From Ananas comosus (lineage: Eukaryota > Streptophyta > Magnoliopsida > Poales > Bromeliaceae), in NCBI RefSeq assembly GCF_001540865.1, contig NC_033641.1, positions 8,935,767 to 8,999,766 on the forward strand: a stretch of DNA of 64,000 nt, written 5' to 3'. Below are positions 11,269 through 29,107 of this stretch, piece by piece (position 1 is the first letter of the stretch; each line of letters opens with the position of its first letter). The notes under the pieces were generated by a model, which worked only from the letters and a program-made list of their open reading frames with translations, made no database searches and was not told the DNA's origin. The position numbers were made by a program, and so were the translations under genes.

Positions 11269-13855
11269 TCATTTCTTTCTTCCACCACGTTCCCTCAAAG
11301 CTAGGGTAACTGTATCTCCAGGCCCGATGTTGTAGTATGCAAGAGTAAGGTTGTCCTTGAGAAAACCCGCCCGGGCACTCAGCTTTTGCTTATTAGAAGG
11401 AAGCTGAACCTCGCCGGCAATCTTCTCTTTGAGACTACCAATTGTCTCAGACAAAGACTGCACAGTGATCTCCAAAGTTTGGCCTTTTAAGTTCCCTTCA
11501 TCAACATTAGGAACGGACACAGAAATGCGAATGGATCCCTACATGACAACAAAGTGGAACAAATTAGGTATAGAATACATCAAAAAACCTTACAATGTAA
11601 TCGAGAATGTGTTTGAATGGACATAAATAAATTAAAAAAAGAATTATTACCGGGTGCTGAGCAATGAATTGATCCTCAGGGATGAGAGAAACCTCATCAA
11701 TTCTCTGCCTCTTCGGTTCTGGCTCATCAGGCAACGGAGGAGGAGCTTCCTCAGGAGGTGGAGGCGGAGGCATGCCAAGTGGCAGGGGTGGCGGTGGGGC
11801 AATCTGCATGTTCGGTGGCGGCATAGGCATGGGAACATAAGGAGGGCGCTGAACCATCAAAGGAGTGAACTGCGACCCAGGAGGTGGTGGAACAGGAATA
11901 TTGGGAGGATTCATCGAGATCATTGTTGGAATAGGTGGACGGCTCATCCCGATGGACTGCTGATTTGGCGTTACGTTCATTGGAGGTGGAGGGGGTGGCC
12001 TCATAGTTGGCATCATGGGGCCAACTCCCATTCTGAGGGGCGGAACCGCGACACCGCCACTAGTCGGAGGAGTAGAATACGGAACAGAATTGGGCAAATA
12101 ACGCGGGAGATTCAAAGCCAAACCAGGTGGCGGAGGAAGGGGCCGGATACCTGGAAAACCAGGTCTTGGAGGAGGAGCAGGCCCTGGAAGAATCATCCCA
12201 TCACTACTAGCAGCATCATTCTGCTCCTCACTGGAAATACTCTGCGACAAGGCCTGAGTGGCAGTGCGGCCGATGCTTCCTGAATGCCCGTCCCATATGA
12301 CCTGCTTAGGCTGCTCGTCCTTCTTCTTTTCGATCTCCGCCTTGACAGCGTTCGACACCTCCTCCTCCGTGGTGCCGAAAATATCAGGGCGAGTTCTGGC
12401 AAGCCCCACGATGTTCCTAGATATCTCGTCGTCGGCCGCGAGTGTGGTTTCTCTAATTTTGGCCATCATCCTTTCCTTCTGCTCCTTATATTTCGGGTCT
12501 ATGAGCGAAATTCGCATATGCTCCGCCATCTCATTGATCGGAATTAGCTCACCCGTGATTGGCGAAATGACAAACTTGGTTGGGTCCCTTTCGGCAGGCA
12601 GCCGCTCCTCAGGCCTCTTCCAATTCTTCACTATCCTCATAGGCGGCTCCTCATCCGCAGGTGGTTTCATTTCATTCTTCTTGTCGCCCCCACCGTTCTC
12701 GTCAAGCCTCGCCGCCCTCATTCCTTCTTCAACAAGGTGGACCTCTTCTTCGTCCATCTCCATCTCCACCTCCTTGCCCGGCTCCGCCACCTCCATAGCG
12801 GCCGCCTCTTCATCCTCCAAAGAAGACATCTTGCTCCTCCTTATGACTTCTTCTAAGGTCATGGGCTTGGGGAGCTCTTCATCCTCATCATCGGCAAATT
12901 CAATCATCTCGACAACAATGAAATCGTGCCAATCGATCATAGCCATCTGCACCCTCTCCTGCTCGATCTCGTCCTCCGCCTTCTGTCGCGCCTGCTCCTG
13001 CGACCGCTCCCACTCCAGGCGGTGCAAGCACCGCTCGAGCACCGTCGTCATGTCCGCGATGCTCTTCCTCAGCCTGTCCGTTATCTTATCCGGCTTGTCC
13101 TTGTCCGGCATCAGCACCCGCGAATAGGTGTCCGTGAGCGTCGTGAAGAACGTGAACATGCTGTGGGTCGGTTTCAGGAAGTGGAACTGCGGGTTGGTCA
13201 GCTCCCGGCTGGCCAGGCTCTGCAAGAAGCTCTTCCCATTCCTAGCAACAAACTGCGCGGTCAGCTTGATGATATCCAACTCCTCGCCCGTAATCCCTTC
13301 AGGCAGGCGGACAGTGTACAGCTCAGCCTCAGGAGGTTCCAGAGCCTTCTGCAGGGGGATTCTGAACTGCGCGGCAGGGTCCGTCTTAGAACCCTCATCA
13401 GCAGCCGCCGGGGCCGCGGCAGGGGCGGCGGTCGAGTCCGAGGGGGCGGGGGCAGAATCCAATTGCTGGGAAGAGTCGCCAGACGGCTGAGACTGGAACT
13501 GGTTCCGGAATTCGGTAACCCTATGCTGGTAATAAGCATGATACGGATCCGACGCAATAAGAAAGTTAAACTTGGCATTCCCGGCATTGTTCGCAAGGAT
13601 CCTTTTTTCGAATTCGGGGCCATTCCGGGCGACAAAACCTGCGGTCTTTTCGATGATAACCCTAATATCTGGCGGGGGGTGGATGATCCCGATTGTTCGG
13701 GTGTGCGTCGCGACGGGGGCCGGGGGCTGGGAAGGCTCATCCTTTTGCTGATTGGATTGGTCGGTTTGGGGATCATTGGGGAGCTGAGCGGGAGGGGTCG
13801 GGCCGAGGTCTCCGTCGGCCGGGGGGGCCGGGAGGGGCAAAATGGGGCCTAACAT
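11269..13855 (-). CDS. SF3A1: Splicing factor 3A subunit 1 (SF3a120 / PRP21 homologue)
   Basis: Two coding exons: 13855-11651 and 11538-11269. The donor is CACCCG|GTAATA, the acceptor TGTAG|GGATCC, phase 0; the product is 824 residues. Two SURP modules lie at about residues 65-112 and 194-245 (both with the FVARNG core). A charged, Glu-rich middle follows, then a Pro/Met/Gly-rich stretch (about 560-710), a basic PEPKRQR nuclear signal, and a C-terminal ubiquitin-like domain encoded mostly by exon 2 and ending in RERGGRKK. SF3A1 is part of the U2 snRNP, needed for branch-site recognition (family knowledge). Length and domain order match plant SF3A1, so this looks intact. The long plus-strand frames over this exon are its antisense shadows. 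Confidence 0.97.
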
Positions 13856-14180
13856 TCTCTAAATTGCCAATCTCTCGATCCAAAGTTCGCAAATTTCCAA
13901 TCAGAAAGAAACGAGCACGAAGAACACCTAGGGTTTTCGAATCCTAGCGAGGAAACAGTAGAAAGCCGAGATTGAATTTCGGAATTGTGGGGAGATTAGG
14001 ATTCTGATAACCGGAAAGAGTGGGAGAGATCGGGGATTACCTCGTCGCTCGCGATCGAAGGAGAGATCTTGGGATCGCACGGGGCTCCGGAGAAAACCCT
14101 AACCCTAGGGGCGAATGAGGAGGACGATGGCGGTGCAAGTTATATGGAGTAGCAGAGCCGGGTTAAAATTGGGCTCGGTC
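13856..14180 (-). promoter_or_regulatory. SF3A1 5' leader and promoter, possible 5' UTR intron
   Basis: A donor-like GACGAG|GTAATC on the minus strand near 14040 and an acceptor-like TTTAG just before the start codon (near 13861) suggest a short 5' UTR intron. A telo-box-like AAAACCCTAACCCTAG lies at 14094-14109. Both are pattern calls only. Confidence 0.45.
14094..14107. promoter_or_regulatory. Telo-box-like motif
   Basis: AAAACCCTAACCCTA lies upstream of SF3A1. Telo boxes (AAACCCTA) are common in plant promoters of genes for the translation and RNA machinery (established knowledge). Confidence 0.5.
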
Positions 14181-14566
14181 GACTCGGACCGGGACGAACC
14201 GAACCGGGCCTTTAATTTTCTGGGCTTGTGGACCGGGCTGTCGCTAGAACTTTCTAAAGCATAGCCATGGGAAGCAAAAAATAAAAATAAAAATAAAAAA
14301 GGTAAAAGTGGATGGAAAACCCCTCACTATAGACTATTTCTAAAAGGGCTCTCTCAAAATTTTCAAGTTCTAATCTTTTAGAATATAGTAGTTTTAATAT
14401 GTATTATTATATATATATATATATATTATTATCAAATTAATTAATAATTTTATCAAATTGAATGACTTTGATTTTTTTTTAGTAAATAAAATTAAATAAA
14501 TTAATGATTAATAACTAATCGAATAATTTGATAGAACTTTTAATATAATTAATCCTATATTTAAGT
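14181..14566. other. AT-rich intergenic stretch
   Basis: Past the SF3A1 promoter this is AT-rich sequence with short AT runs. No gene or clear element is seen. Confidence 0.4.
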
Positions 14567-14745
14567 AGGGGTGGAAACGAGCCGAGCTCGAGCGAGCTTA
14601 TGTCAGCTCAAATTCGGCTTGAAATTAATTTCGAGCCTAAATCTAGGCTCAAGCTCGGCTTGAAATTAATTCGAGCCGAGCTCGAGCGAGCCTAATTTCG
14701 AGTCGAGCCGAGCTCGAGCTCTAAACGAGCCGATTGAAATTCTCG
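14567..14745. repeat. Dispersed plant repeat rich in GAGCCGAGCTCGAGC
   Basis: Repeated and inverted copies of GAGCCGAGCTCGAGC and GGCTTGAAATTAATT alternate over about 180 bp. This sort of GAGCTCGAGC sequence is a frequent dispersed repeat in plant intergenic DNA; I cannot assign the transposon class. Confidence 0.6.
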
Positions 14746-15097
14746 ACATTATATAATCAATAGTTTAATTTTTATAGAACATTACCTATAATTTGATGCA
14801 ACATGTTCAATAGTTCAAAATACAAAATAATTGTAAGAAATGTGAGCTAGGGTGACTGTTTGACTGGGTGAGGGTCAGAGAGAGAGAGAGAGGGAGAGGG
14901 GGAAAAAAATTAGGAATTTAAAAATTTGAATGTTATCATGTTTTAGGGTTATGTGCAACAATGAAAGTCTGAAAGAGAAAGTGTGTTATGTAATTTAGAG
15001 TTTGGCTCAATTGCATGGTTGTACTTGTTGGGTTTATTTTATGGGCGAACAATAATGACCCAAATTAAATTAAATCCTATATATAATTAAAATACAT

Positions 15098-15171
<74 letters not shown>

Positions 15172-15590
15172 GGCTACTATGCTATCGGAAGTACGGAGCC
15201 TTTCGTGCTTCCAGCTCGTTTTCGATGTTGCGACTTTCGAATCGTCGATAAGGCTCCGTTAAACTTGATATAAGTATTTGGAGTACCTAGAAAATAAATT
15301 TTATGATTTTACGATATCATTTGCCTAGTCAAGCGAAGGCGCTCAAAATCAACGGCTGAAAATAAAAATCTTACGCAAAATGCTCAATAATATGACAGTA
15401 AAATTTTAAATCAAAGATATTAATCTTGTTTTATATAGTAGAAAGAATTTTCAATAAAAAATTCATGTGATTTGGATATTTATACATAACATTAAACTTG
15501 CAAACGGCTCACAACGACCTATGAAATTTGATGATTTTGAGCCCATTCGATCACTACTCACTAGGCAAAACATATCAAAAAATAATAAAA
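15098..15590. mobile_element. MITE-like family A copy 2 with (AT)n(GA)n tip, right arm missing
   Basis: (AT)n at 15098-15120 and (GA)n at 15121-15168 lead straight into GAGGCTACTATGCTATCGG, the family A arm. Family-typical internal sequence follows: TCAAAATCAACGGCTGAAAA, then AGATATTAATCTTGTTTTA. The matching right arm is not found before the OPR gene begins, so the copy is probably truncated. Confidence 0.65.
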
Positions 15591-15760
15591 AATATATTCT
15601 TATATACTTTTACCTCCATTTTATTTTGCGTGCGAGTTTTAAATAAGCCTCAGTGTTATATGTGCAGGAAATCCCTATTAAAGAATAAGATAAAAATTGA
15701 GGGGTATGTTTCAAAATATCCCATAGTTAAAGGGGTTCTTACATACATTTTTACAAAATA

Positions 15761-15762
<2 letters not shown>

Positions 15763-15795
<33 letters not shown>
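15763..15795. repeat. (TAA)n microsatellite
   Basis: About eleven TAA/ATA triplets lie roughly 110 bp upstream of the first OPR start codon. Confidence 0.9.
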
Positions 15796-15796
<1 letters not shown>

Positions 15797-15904
15797 GTAG
15801 TCCCCCACAGTTGCAGCAGTGCTCAATCAATCTTAATTAATTAGGTTTAATTTTAGCCCAAAAAAACCAAAAAATCATCTTATTACTCTTATTAGGGATC
15901 AAAG

Positions 15905-18224
<2,320 letters not shown>

Positions 18225-19421
18225 GTAAGTGATTATACAAAAAGTACCTGTACCAGAAGGAACTAAGAGTGAGTTCAATGAATAGAACTTGATGTATTCT
18301 GCAGTTGTCGCTCTCGATTCAATCTGGTGGTTTTGTTCCGGCGAGCTCAGCTAGAAATATGAAGCAACTAGATTTTGAAAGCGTCTGAATTTTTTTAATT
18401 TTAATAATTGAATCTCCTAAACTTTTTCAGTGACCGTGGAATGCGATTAGTGACGTAGAGATTGAAAACTCGGGTACCTACCACTGCACAATGTAGTGGT
18501 CGATAACGAGACACGATGGATTCACTTACGACTTACGAGTACATAAAATTTAATCGCAAATATTTGGTCAGATTCAATGAATCTTCGCATGTATTAAAAT
18601 TTTATTTCTTAATGTCACTTTCCTTCTCCAAAAATATTAATCAACAATAAATTCTTCGATCCCAGAAAGGGAAGTGAAAGCCACACGCAAACTGTGTATA
18701 CTTTGTTTTTTGCAAATACACCCCTGCAAATATACAAAATTGCGCAACCGTTGATCCTATGTGTGTACTTCTATAAGTTGCTCGTAGGCTTCTTTTAAAG
18801 TGGTACATAGTATCTAAAAAGTCGGAAACTCAATTTATTTATTTATTTATTTATTTTATATATAATATATAAATAGGGGATCGAACTTCTGATCTCTTCG
18901 ACACTGATCCTGAATAATAATTATTATTCTCTGCAATAATTATTTTGTGTGTATACAAAATGTAGAGATTTTTTTTCACAATTTTCTGTAATTCTAACTG
19001 TAAATACCAACTTCGCAATTATATTTTTATAATTTTTCTTTCGTGGAGCCATGCATAATAATAAGGTTTTCTGAAACAGACCCTACAGTTAATTAAGTTA
19101 AAAAATTTATCAGAATTAATGACTTTATTGTTTATAACAGTTAATTGACCTAATTTTATTTGCCGATAAATTTTATAAATCACCAACGAATTTGCTAAAA
19201 TCCACGAATGTTTTTAACTAGAAATCACAATTTTCAAAAATTAGAAGTTGCAGGAGATCTCAATCAATTAAAAAAAAATGAGGGGGCTATTTCAAAATAT
19301 TCCACAGTGCGGGGGGTCTCCATTCATTTTTTCTCTCTTTTTTTTTTTTTTTGTTTTTTTTACTTTTTAGACTCCTCTTGTTCATACCTTTTCCGTTTCA
19401 TTTTTGGGCGACGAAGAGGCG
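18225..19421 (+). other. Intergenic region between the two OPR genes
   Basis: AT-rich, with an (ATTT)n run near 18837-18855. The stretch 19050-19350 partly resembles intron 1 of the upstream OPR copy (16170-16440): TTTATTG/TTTGCTAATTAACTG-like wording followed by AATTTTATTTGCCGA/ATTTACTGA. It also contains a GAGGGG-CTATTTCAAAATAT block like the one upstream of copy 1 (15700-15740). This suggests the duplicated unit was larger than the coding sequence. Confidence 0.4.
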
Positions 19422-22519
<3,098 letters not shown>

Positions 22520-22749
22520 GCCAGCATGATATTTGAATACCAATTACTGTTGTCCAAGTATTTCATAACTGAACAATTATTGAATACTATAATGATCATT
22601 AGACTTCAATTCTACAACAGTATGTATTATTAGTTATTGATCATCAGCTCATATATTGTTCTATATATAATGCTCCTTATGCTAAATAAGTTGCATCTTC
22701 TCTACCGCAGAAGGCTCCTTGAAGGGGTATTCTGTTATTTCTGCAGCGA

Positions 22750-23115
22750 ACACTCCGTTTGGCACCAAATCTAAATAGAATTCAATGAAATTCAGTTGAG
22801 AAGAATTCAATTGAATTCATTTAGAAATGGAACTTTTTGTTTTGATTAAAATGGATGAGAAATCATTTCGATGTAATTTTTTTTCCTATTCCAGCCTCAG
22901 TTATATGGTAAGAAAGATGCTGCAACTAATTTAAGAAGGGGCATTCCGGGGGGATATCTATAAAGTAAGTTTAACAGCAAACAAATTCTCATCAAATCTG
23001 ACCTCAAATCATTTGCATTATGAGAAATCCCACCAAATCCTTCCAAATGAATTGAATTCCCATTGACTGACCAAATCAGAATTCCAATTCTTTAGAATTC
23101 TAGGATTTGGGACAG
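22750..23115. mobile_element. Possible foldback element near GTTTGG...CCAAA ends
   Basis: Starts about ACTCCGTTTGGCACCAAATC; inner AATTCAATTGAATTC-rich arms face similar inverted wording ending ATTCTAGGATTTGGGACA. Such elements with CGTTTGG ends are frequent MITEs in plants. Class and borders are unsure. Confidence 0.4.
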
Positions 23116-25264
23116 CCCGACTGGGTGTAAAGAAAAGAAAAAATAGAGCTTACTATAGTTTTCTTTCTGCTACTATACAAACTTATTCGACTTAAAATCT
23201 AGAAGCCCTCAAATTGATCTCCGTCATCAATGATAAGCTAATTATGCTTCACATCTGTTGACCTCTTTTTCTTTTTTTCTTTTTCTTTCTTTTTCTCTTT
23301 TTTCCTCAGAATTTTCTGGTACAAATTTGCTAATGATAAGCTAATGTCTCTTATTTGTTTTTTCTTTCTATTTATACACAATCATACCATGCTTATATGC
23401 TGTTTCATATCCCTGCTTTGTTACCATGCATGCGAATTAGTATCAGTATCTCATTATTTGAGGTAAAAACTCTAGATAGTAAACATTAGATAACAGTATT
23501 TTGTTATAACCATCCGCAGGCAACTCAAACTCGAGAAACTCAATCAGTTCAACAAATACTCTTCTGTTTTCGCACTTTATTTGTTGTCTCAATTCTTCCT
23601 CTGATTGTTCAACTGTTCTTTCTGAAAGAAGTTAAGTTGGATAGTGTGTGAAACTGTGAGGCTGGAAATTTTCACCACCGAAGATCGTCGAATAACTTGC
23701 TTATCTCAGATCATTATGAAAAAGTGTTTCATGATTGGTTCAGGTTCAATGATAGAAGATAAAGTAGATGAGAGAATATATGCACCCAATCAACACAATG
23801 CGAAATATCTATTTTTCTATTGAGAGCACACATTAGTGCAACCTTAGTGTGAATTTTGTGGAATATTTGATGTTGTGGGAATAGAGTATGTTTTTCCATG
23901 TCCCCTCAAGCATTTTAGGGGTAGATCTAATCTAGCATTATGCTGGTATCTGTGGACACATTGTGATCATATTTTAGGGGCTAAATGAGGAAAAAAAAAA
24001 AGTCCACTGCATTTTACTGTGTCTTAATTATCTCAGTGCGCAAAAAGCGACATCGATTTAGACCTTGTACTTTGCTTTTGTCTCAGACAGGTCAAAAAAT
24101 TTAGAACAATTGTTATACTGAATACATATTTAACATTTGGTTTTATATCTTGAATATAAACCGCCTTCGTCCTTTAACTTGTTTCTACAAAGTTTTACAT
24201 CTAAACTCGATGGTCATCGTAAATTCTGAGCATGTTTGAGATAGCAGAGAAGTGCAAGATTATAATCGACGCAGTTTTTTTATGCGCGAGAATAATCGAG
24301 ACATAGATTAAATGTTTGTGTGAGGACACTCTTGGTTTGCTTTATATAGGGGGTATCTCATCAAGCACAGTAGCTAATGAGGTAGGTTTTTGAGCTATAA
24401 ACCAATAATAAGCTTAGTTTGTGCCTTTAGTGGCATCAAAAACAATACTTGTTACACATGAAAATGTTCCTTCTTTAAGAGGCATTTTCTCTCCTTTTAC
24501 TTTTGCAGATGAAAATGTTCCAAGAGCACTCCCAAAGACCAACAGAATATATATAGAAGGTAATCATTGAGACCCCTCAAAGCAACATAGTGTAGCTCCT
24601 AACCTAGGTATTCTCCTTTCCATGTTATAAGTTCACTAAGATGGTTTGCTACTGTTCTCCTCCTTTTCATTTGTTTCTTTTACATACACGCACGAATCTT
24701 CATGCGACAAATAATAAGTGGCAGGAATTGTTATTATCAGAGCAACCGAACCTGATGAATGTTCACACAGGGAGAATGATCATGTGTTATTTAAGTAGTA
24801 CTTTTGAGCAAATGTTCGTGGGCAGAACCTTTCGTAGATTTGAGCTCGATTATAAGATACTGCAGAAGATGATGATGAATGATGGTGTAAACATTTGCGA
24901 ATACGAGGAATAAGATGAAGATCATGGTCCCCTACACTTACTAGTTTGAAAACAACAACAAGAACAAGAGATGATGATGAATGTAGCGGTCCCCTCGCGT
25001 ATTTATGCTACACCAAGAGAGAAAAAGATGTTGATATGTTTTTCTTAACCCCAAAAGCATGCAAAAAGACAGCCTAAACAAAGAGGAAGATATAAAGATA
25101 ATTCATGGGTTAAAATAACCCCAAACCCTAAATCCTAAACCCTAAAATTTGTATCTGGTACCTGTTGCAGCTGAAGTACAAATTCATCCCCTAGGATGTG
25201 GTTTTTTATGTCGCAGTGACACTACATCATGATCTATGATTCGCTCACTTTTTTAGAACAAAGG
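23116..25264. other. Intergenic stretch, no genes recognised
   Basis: Mixed AT-rich DNA with T-rich tracts. A telomere-like run AAACCCTAAATCCTAAACCC is at 25123-25142. No reading frame has recognisable content; the frame at 24641-24913 is not convincing. Confidence 0.4.
25123..25147. repeat. Short interstitial telomere-like repeat
   Basis: Three units of the plant telomere heptamer CCCTAAA, one with an A/T change, lie in tandem. This may be an inserted telomere-like tract or just an AT-rich coincidence. Confidence 0.5.
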
Positions 25265-25277
25265 CTAATTTTTTTGG

Positions 25278-25915
25278 GGGGCAATTGCTTGTATACCTCT
25301 GAAATTGACTTTTCGATTTACCCCTCTTAGAAGGCTAATATTTTTTTTTTTTTGAGAGATAGGTAGCACGCTACCCGTTTCGTTTATTTCATTTAGAAAT
25401 AAACTTAGCTGGAAATATGAATCAACTAGGATTCGAACTTCGGTCTCGGATACCAACCACCAAGCCCTTTACCACTTGCTCTAGGGACGGTTGGTTAGAA
25501 GGCTAATATTGAAAATACCTTTTCTACGTTCCAACCTATTTCTAATATACATCTAGAGTTAAATTCTATTAATTAACTCTATTATATATGTAAAATTTTA
25601 TTTTGTCCTTTCAAATATACCCTTCCGCCATCATTGACTTTCTTATTTGCCCTTAAAATTAGGGGTACAAAAAGCATTTTGACTTTTAGTCTTTTCCAAT
25701 ATACCTCTCTATCATCATTATTATTTGCCCTTAAGTTAAGGGCAAAATTGGCATTTTAAATTTTTTTTAACTGTGGTAGATATTTAACTCACGTTTAACC
25801 TAAGTTAACTTAACAGGAACTGTAGAACATGAGGGATATTTTAGGAAAAAAAAAGTAGGGGTAAATCAGATATTTTTAAAAGATACGAGGGGTATATAAG
25901 CCATTATCCCTTTTT
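25278..25915. mobile_element. Foldback element, family D, interrupted by a SINE
   Basis: The left end reads CAATTGCTTGTATACCTCTG and the right end GGGGTATATAAGCCATTATC, an imperfect inverted pair. Inside there is further AGGGGTA / TACCCCT-type symmetry and repeated TTTTGTCC/TTTGCCCTTAA blocks. A SINE copy splits the left arm at 25343-25494. Related elements lie at about 40799, 51354 and 52365. Confidence 0.6.
25343..25494 (-). mobile_element. tRNA-derived SINE, full-length copy
   Basis: On the minus strand it reads from CCGTCCCTAGAGCAAGTGG (A-box-like region) through AAGTTCGAATCCTAG (B box) to CGGGTAGCGTGCTACCTATC and a poly-A tail. It is flanked by perfect 16-bp direct repeats TTAGAAGGCTAATATT at 25327-25342 and 25495-25510, a target-site duplication as expected for LINE-driven retroposition. 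It sits inside the family D element. Confidence 0.9.
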
Positions 25916-26089
25916 TTTTTTTTTTTTAATCTCGATGGGAGGGGTAAATCCTGTGCGCACGATTTGATTGGTGGGAGACATGGTTGAAGCGGTGCCTTTG
26001 CTACATTTTAAAAATTTGATTCAAAACAATCTTTAGCTTAGTGCAATTTTTGAGTGTGATTTTTCGCTATAGTTTAATTTTAGTAAAGC

Positions 26090-26320
26090 ATCTAATAAAT
26101 TAAAAAAACTTTAAATTATTTTACTATATCGTGTTTCTTTTTTGTTTCTTTAAATAAAACTTCTATATAGAAAGGTGTAAAAGTGAATTGCTTGCAATCT
26201 TTTCATCTAAAATATTTATTTGATAACAAAAACAAAAAAGAAACACGATATAGTAATTTTTTGCTTCCAATTTTTTTTTAAAAAAAGTTGCCACTAGTCA
26301 CCTTGTCAGATGCATTGCAA
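26090..26320. mobile_element. Possible short foldback element (family F)
   Basis: GTTTCTTTTTTGTTTCTTT and the inverted AAACAAAAAAGAAACACGAT frame a spacer containing TTGCTTGCAATC. A related sequence lies at 58125-58320 in the intron of the two-exon membrane protein gene. Confidence 0.35.
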
Positions 26321-26680
26321 GCTAACCAACTACCGCAACAAAAAAGAAAAAAACATCAAATTATACAAAATTAGTGTTCAAACAAATAAAAAAATGGTAA
26401 CAATCCCAAACAAAGCCTTAGATTAAAAAATTCACTCCAGTTGCAAAGAAATCTAATAGAGAAATTTTCTTTTCTTTTTTGTTGCCAAAACTTTACAATG
26501 ACTGTGAATTAAACTAGCCCTGCTTTGTTTGTTCGATCCTTTCAACAGATTTTTTTTTTTTTTTTGCCCCTTTTCTGATATTGCCCATAGACTCCTAAAT
26601 CCCATAATCATCCCTAAGTACTTCTACTAACCCATTACCCAAAAATTGTGACCTTTTAGTTTGCATTCGAAATAACAAGC

Positions 26681-27166
26681 AGGACTGCTGTGCTCTTAGG
26701 ATCACCGTTTTTGATGATTAAACTTTCGAATTGACGATCAGTTCCGTTTGACTTGATCTAACATATTTGAAGTATGTTGAAAATCAATTTTGCAGTTTTT
26801 CGATATCATCTACCTAATGATTGAAAAGATTCAAAATCAACGGCTGAAAATAAAAATCTCATAAATTGCGGTGATATAGTACTAAAATTTTCGATCGGAG
26901 ATATTAATCTTGCTATAGATAGTATAAAGAATTTCTTCAAAATTTCATCTGATTTGGATGCTGGTACACCATTAAACTTAAAGACGACAGACATCAACTA
27001 TTAAAAATTATTAATTTTGAACCTTTTTGATTGTTAGGTAAATGATATCGAAAAATCATAAAATTTATTTTCTAAATACTTTAAATATGATAGATCAAGT
27101 CTAATAAAGTGAATTGTCGATTTGGAAACACCATCATCAAAAACGGATTAGCAGCAGCCCTGCTCC
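26681..27166. mobile_element. Foldback MITE-like element, family A copy 3
   Basis: Left AGCAGGACTGCTGTGCTCTT and right CAGCAGCCCTGCTCCTAAAT are inverted repeats. Internal sequence shares TCAAAATCAACGGCTGAAAA and AGATATTAATCTTG with copy 2 at 15169. The arms contain TTGACTTGATCTAA and AGATCAAGTCTAATA in opposite senses. No microsatellite is seen at its tips. Confidence 0.7.
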
Positions 27167-27386
27167 TAAATAACAACCAGTATACTAGCACTAAATGTTG
27201 TTTTTAGGAGTACTGCAATATCTGCTAATATTTTTTTAACGGTTTAGGAAAATTAAATAACGCTAGGAGCCTGATGGGACTCGAACTCAGAACTTCTTAT
27301 TTTAATACCATGTTAAATTATATAAAAATAACTGTTTATCTCAAAATGCTTAAACTATTAGAGATTCAGTGTTTTCATTAAATAAT

Positions 27387-27541
27387 CGACCGTTCCTAGA
27401 GCAAGTAGCAAAAGGCTTAGTGGTTGGTATCCGAGGTCTCAAGTTCGAATCCTAGTTGATTCACATTTCCAGCTAAATTTATTTCTAAATGAAATAAACG
27501 AAGCGGGTAGCAATAGCATACTATCTATCTCTAAAAAAAAA
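27387..27541 (+). mobile_element. tRNA-derived SINE, full-length copy
   Basis: Reads CCGTTCCTAGAGCAAGTAGC, then GTGGTTGGTATCCGAG, the B box AAGTTCGAATCCTAG, then AATAAACGAAGCGGGTAGC and a short A tail. A small insertion interrupts the 3' end (GGGTAGCAATAGCATACTA). Target duplications are not clear. Confidence 0.85.
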
Positions 27542-28147
27542 AATTTATAATGTATAGATAAAATATTTTTTAAAACAGGCTTTATTTCCTAGGCCATGTG
27601 GTCTCCTCTTGAAAAAGTTGGTGTTTTGTGGACCAAAGAACCACCCAACATTGGCTAGGATGGTTGTGTTTAGCTCTATAAAAAGATCTTGAAAAGCCAA
27701 TTAAAAAAAAAAAGGGTTAAATATTTTTTTTTTTAAAAAGTAAAAAGCTTAGTGGAGGGCTTTGTTTTGCCCTAGGAGAGGAGAATCACTTTTGCCCACA
27801 AAAGAGGCCCTGGTCCATGGAGCAATAATAATCCCCATATATGCACCCTTTTGGGTTCACCTTACCAAACACCAACACTTGTCTCCACATCTCCATAATC
27901 TTATCTCCCCACCTTGACAGGTGACAGTGGCAAACTTGTAAATCACTGGGCCTGGTCCACCACGTCGTTCACGGACCGCCCAATGTCTAGTCCCCCTCTC
28001 TGTCCACCTCATCTTTGCTTTCAATCAGCAAAGGATTTAGAACGAATAATTTTAAAGCCTGAAAGAACGTAATTCAGAAAGCGGTGGTGATTGAAAGTAG
28101 GTATGGCACGAAGAGATAAATGAAGGGCAGTCCATGGCTGATGTGCC

Positions 28148-28452
28148 CGGTCCAGACAAATAGTAGGATAAGTTGCACATTTGGCCCTCAAATTGTGAGG
28201 TCTGTCACACTTTGTTGGTTTGAACTTTATTACAATCCGGTCCCACAATCTAATTTAGTTGGTTAAATCTTAATACACCGCTGATATAAAAGTAATATGA
28301 TATCTTAATTAGTGGCCCATCACCAATCACAGCACTGTTACATCAATTTAGTCGATTAAATTAGATTATAGTACTCGATTGCAATAATTATAAAAGTTCC
28401 AACTAGAAATTACAGTAAACTAGAGTTTGAGGCTCCCACATGCAATTTGCCC
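28148..28452. mobile_element. Foldback element, family C copy 1
   Basis: Left arm AGTTGCACATTTGGCCCTCA and right arm TGAGGCTCCCACATGCAATT are imperfect inverted repeats. Inner TACAATCCGGTCCCACAATC pairs loosely with TAATTTAGTC-type sequence. A second copy is at 52053-52337. Confidence 0.6.
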
Positions 28453-29107
28453 ATACTTCTATGTTTAATGAGCTTCTTTTAGTTTCCACTAAAAACAAAG
28501 TAAAAAAAAAAAAAGAAGAAGTTATAAGCATTTTGTTTGCCAAACGTTTGTTTTTATATAAATAAGCTGTCTCAAAAATCAGACCAAATAATGAAAAATA
28601 AAAGATTGTATGATTATTCTAATCAGTAATATCAGTAATTTTCGCCTTTTCTTTTTTTGGATGCCCTGGTTGTCTTTACCATCGTTGCTAAGTTCATATC
28701 TCCTTAATTAATGAAATGAGTACCTGCCTACATCTTCCTCAAAAAAAAAAAAAAAGGGAAAAAAAGTAATTTTAGTAAGAAGCTAAGAACTGTACTAATG
28801 TAACACAACATATATACAACATCAAAGTTGGCAAATTTCAATTAATTCCTCACCAATTCTGTCACATAATTCACCAGCAAATGCACACACACTCCACAGG
28901 AATAAGAATCATCTCCTTGTCATATTTTTCTCACACAGTTATTCCTGGAGCCAAATTAATTAAGATTTGTACAAAAATCCTGCAGAGCAGCAGTTCCAGA
29001 AATGTGCAAACACCAACAAATCCCAAAAAAGCAGTGATAAGACATCACTGGCTCTTAATGTCATGTCATGTTATTATTATGTTATGTTATGTGGCTTCTT
29101 TTTTTTT

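Noticed and set aside
11654..13852. Long plus-strand frames of up to 308 residues over the SF3A1 exon
   Set aside because: They are antisense shadows of a GC-rich, Pro-rich coding exon and have low-complexity Arg/Leu or Ser content.
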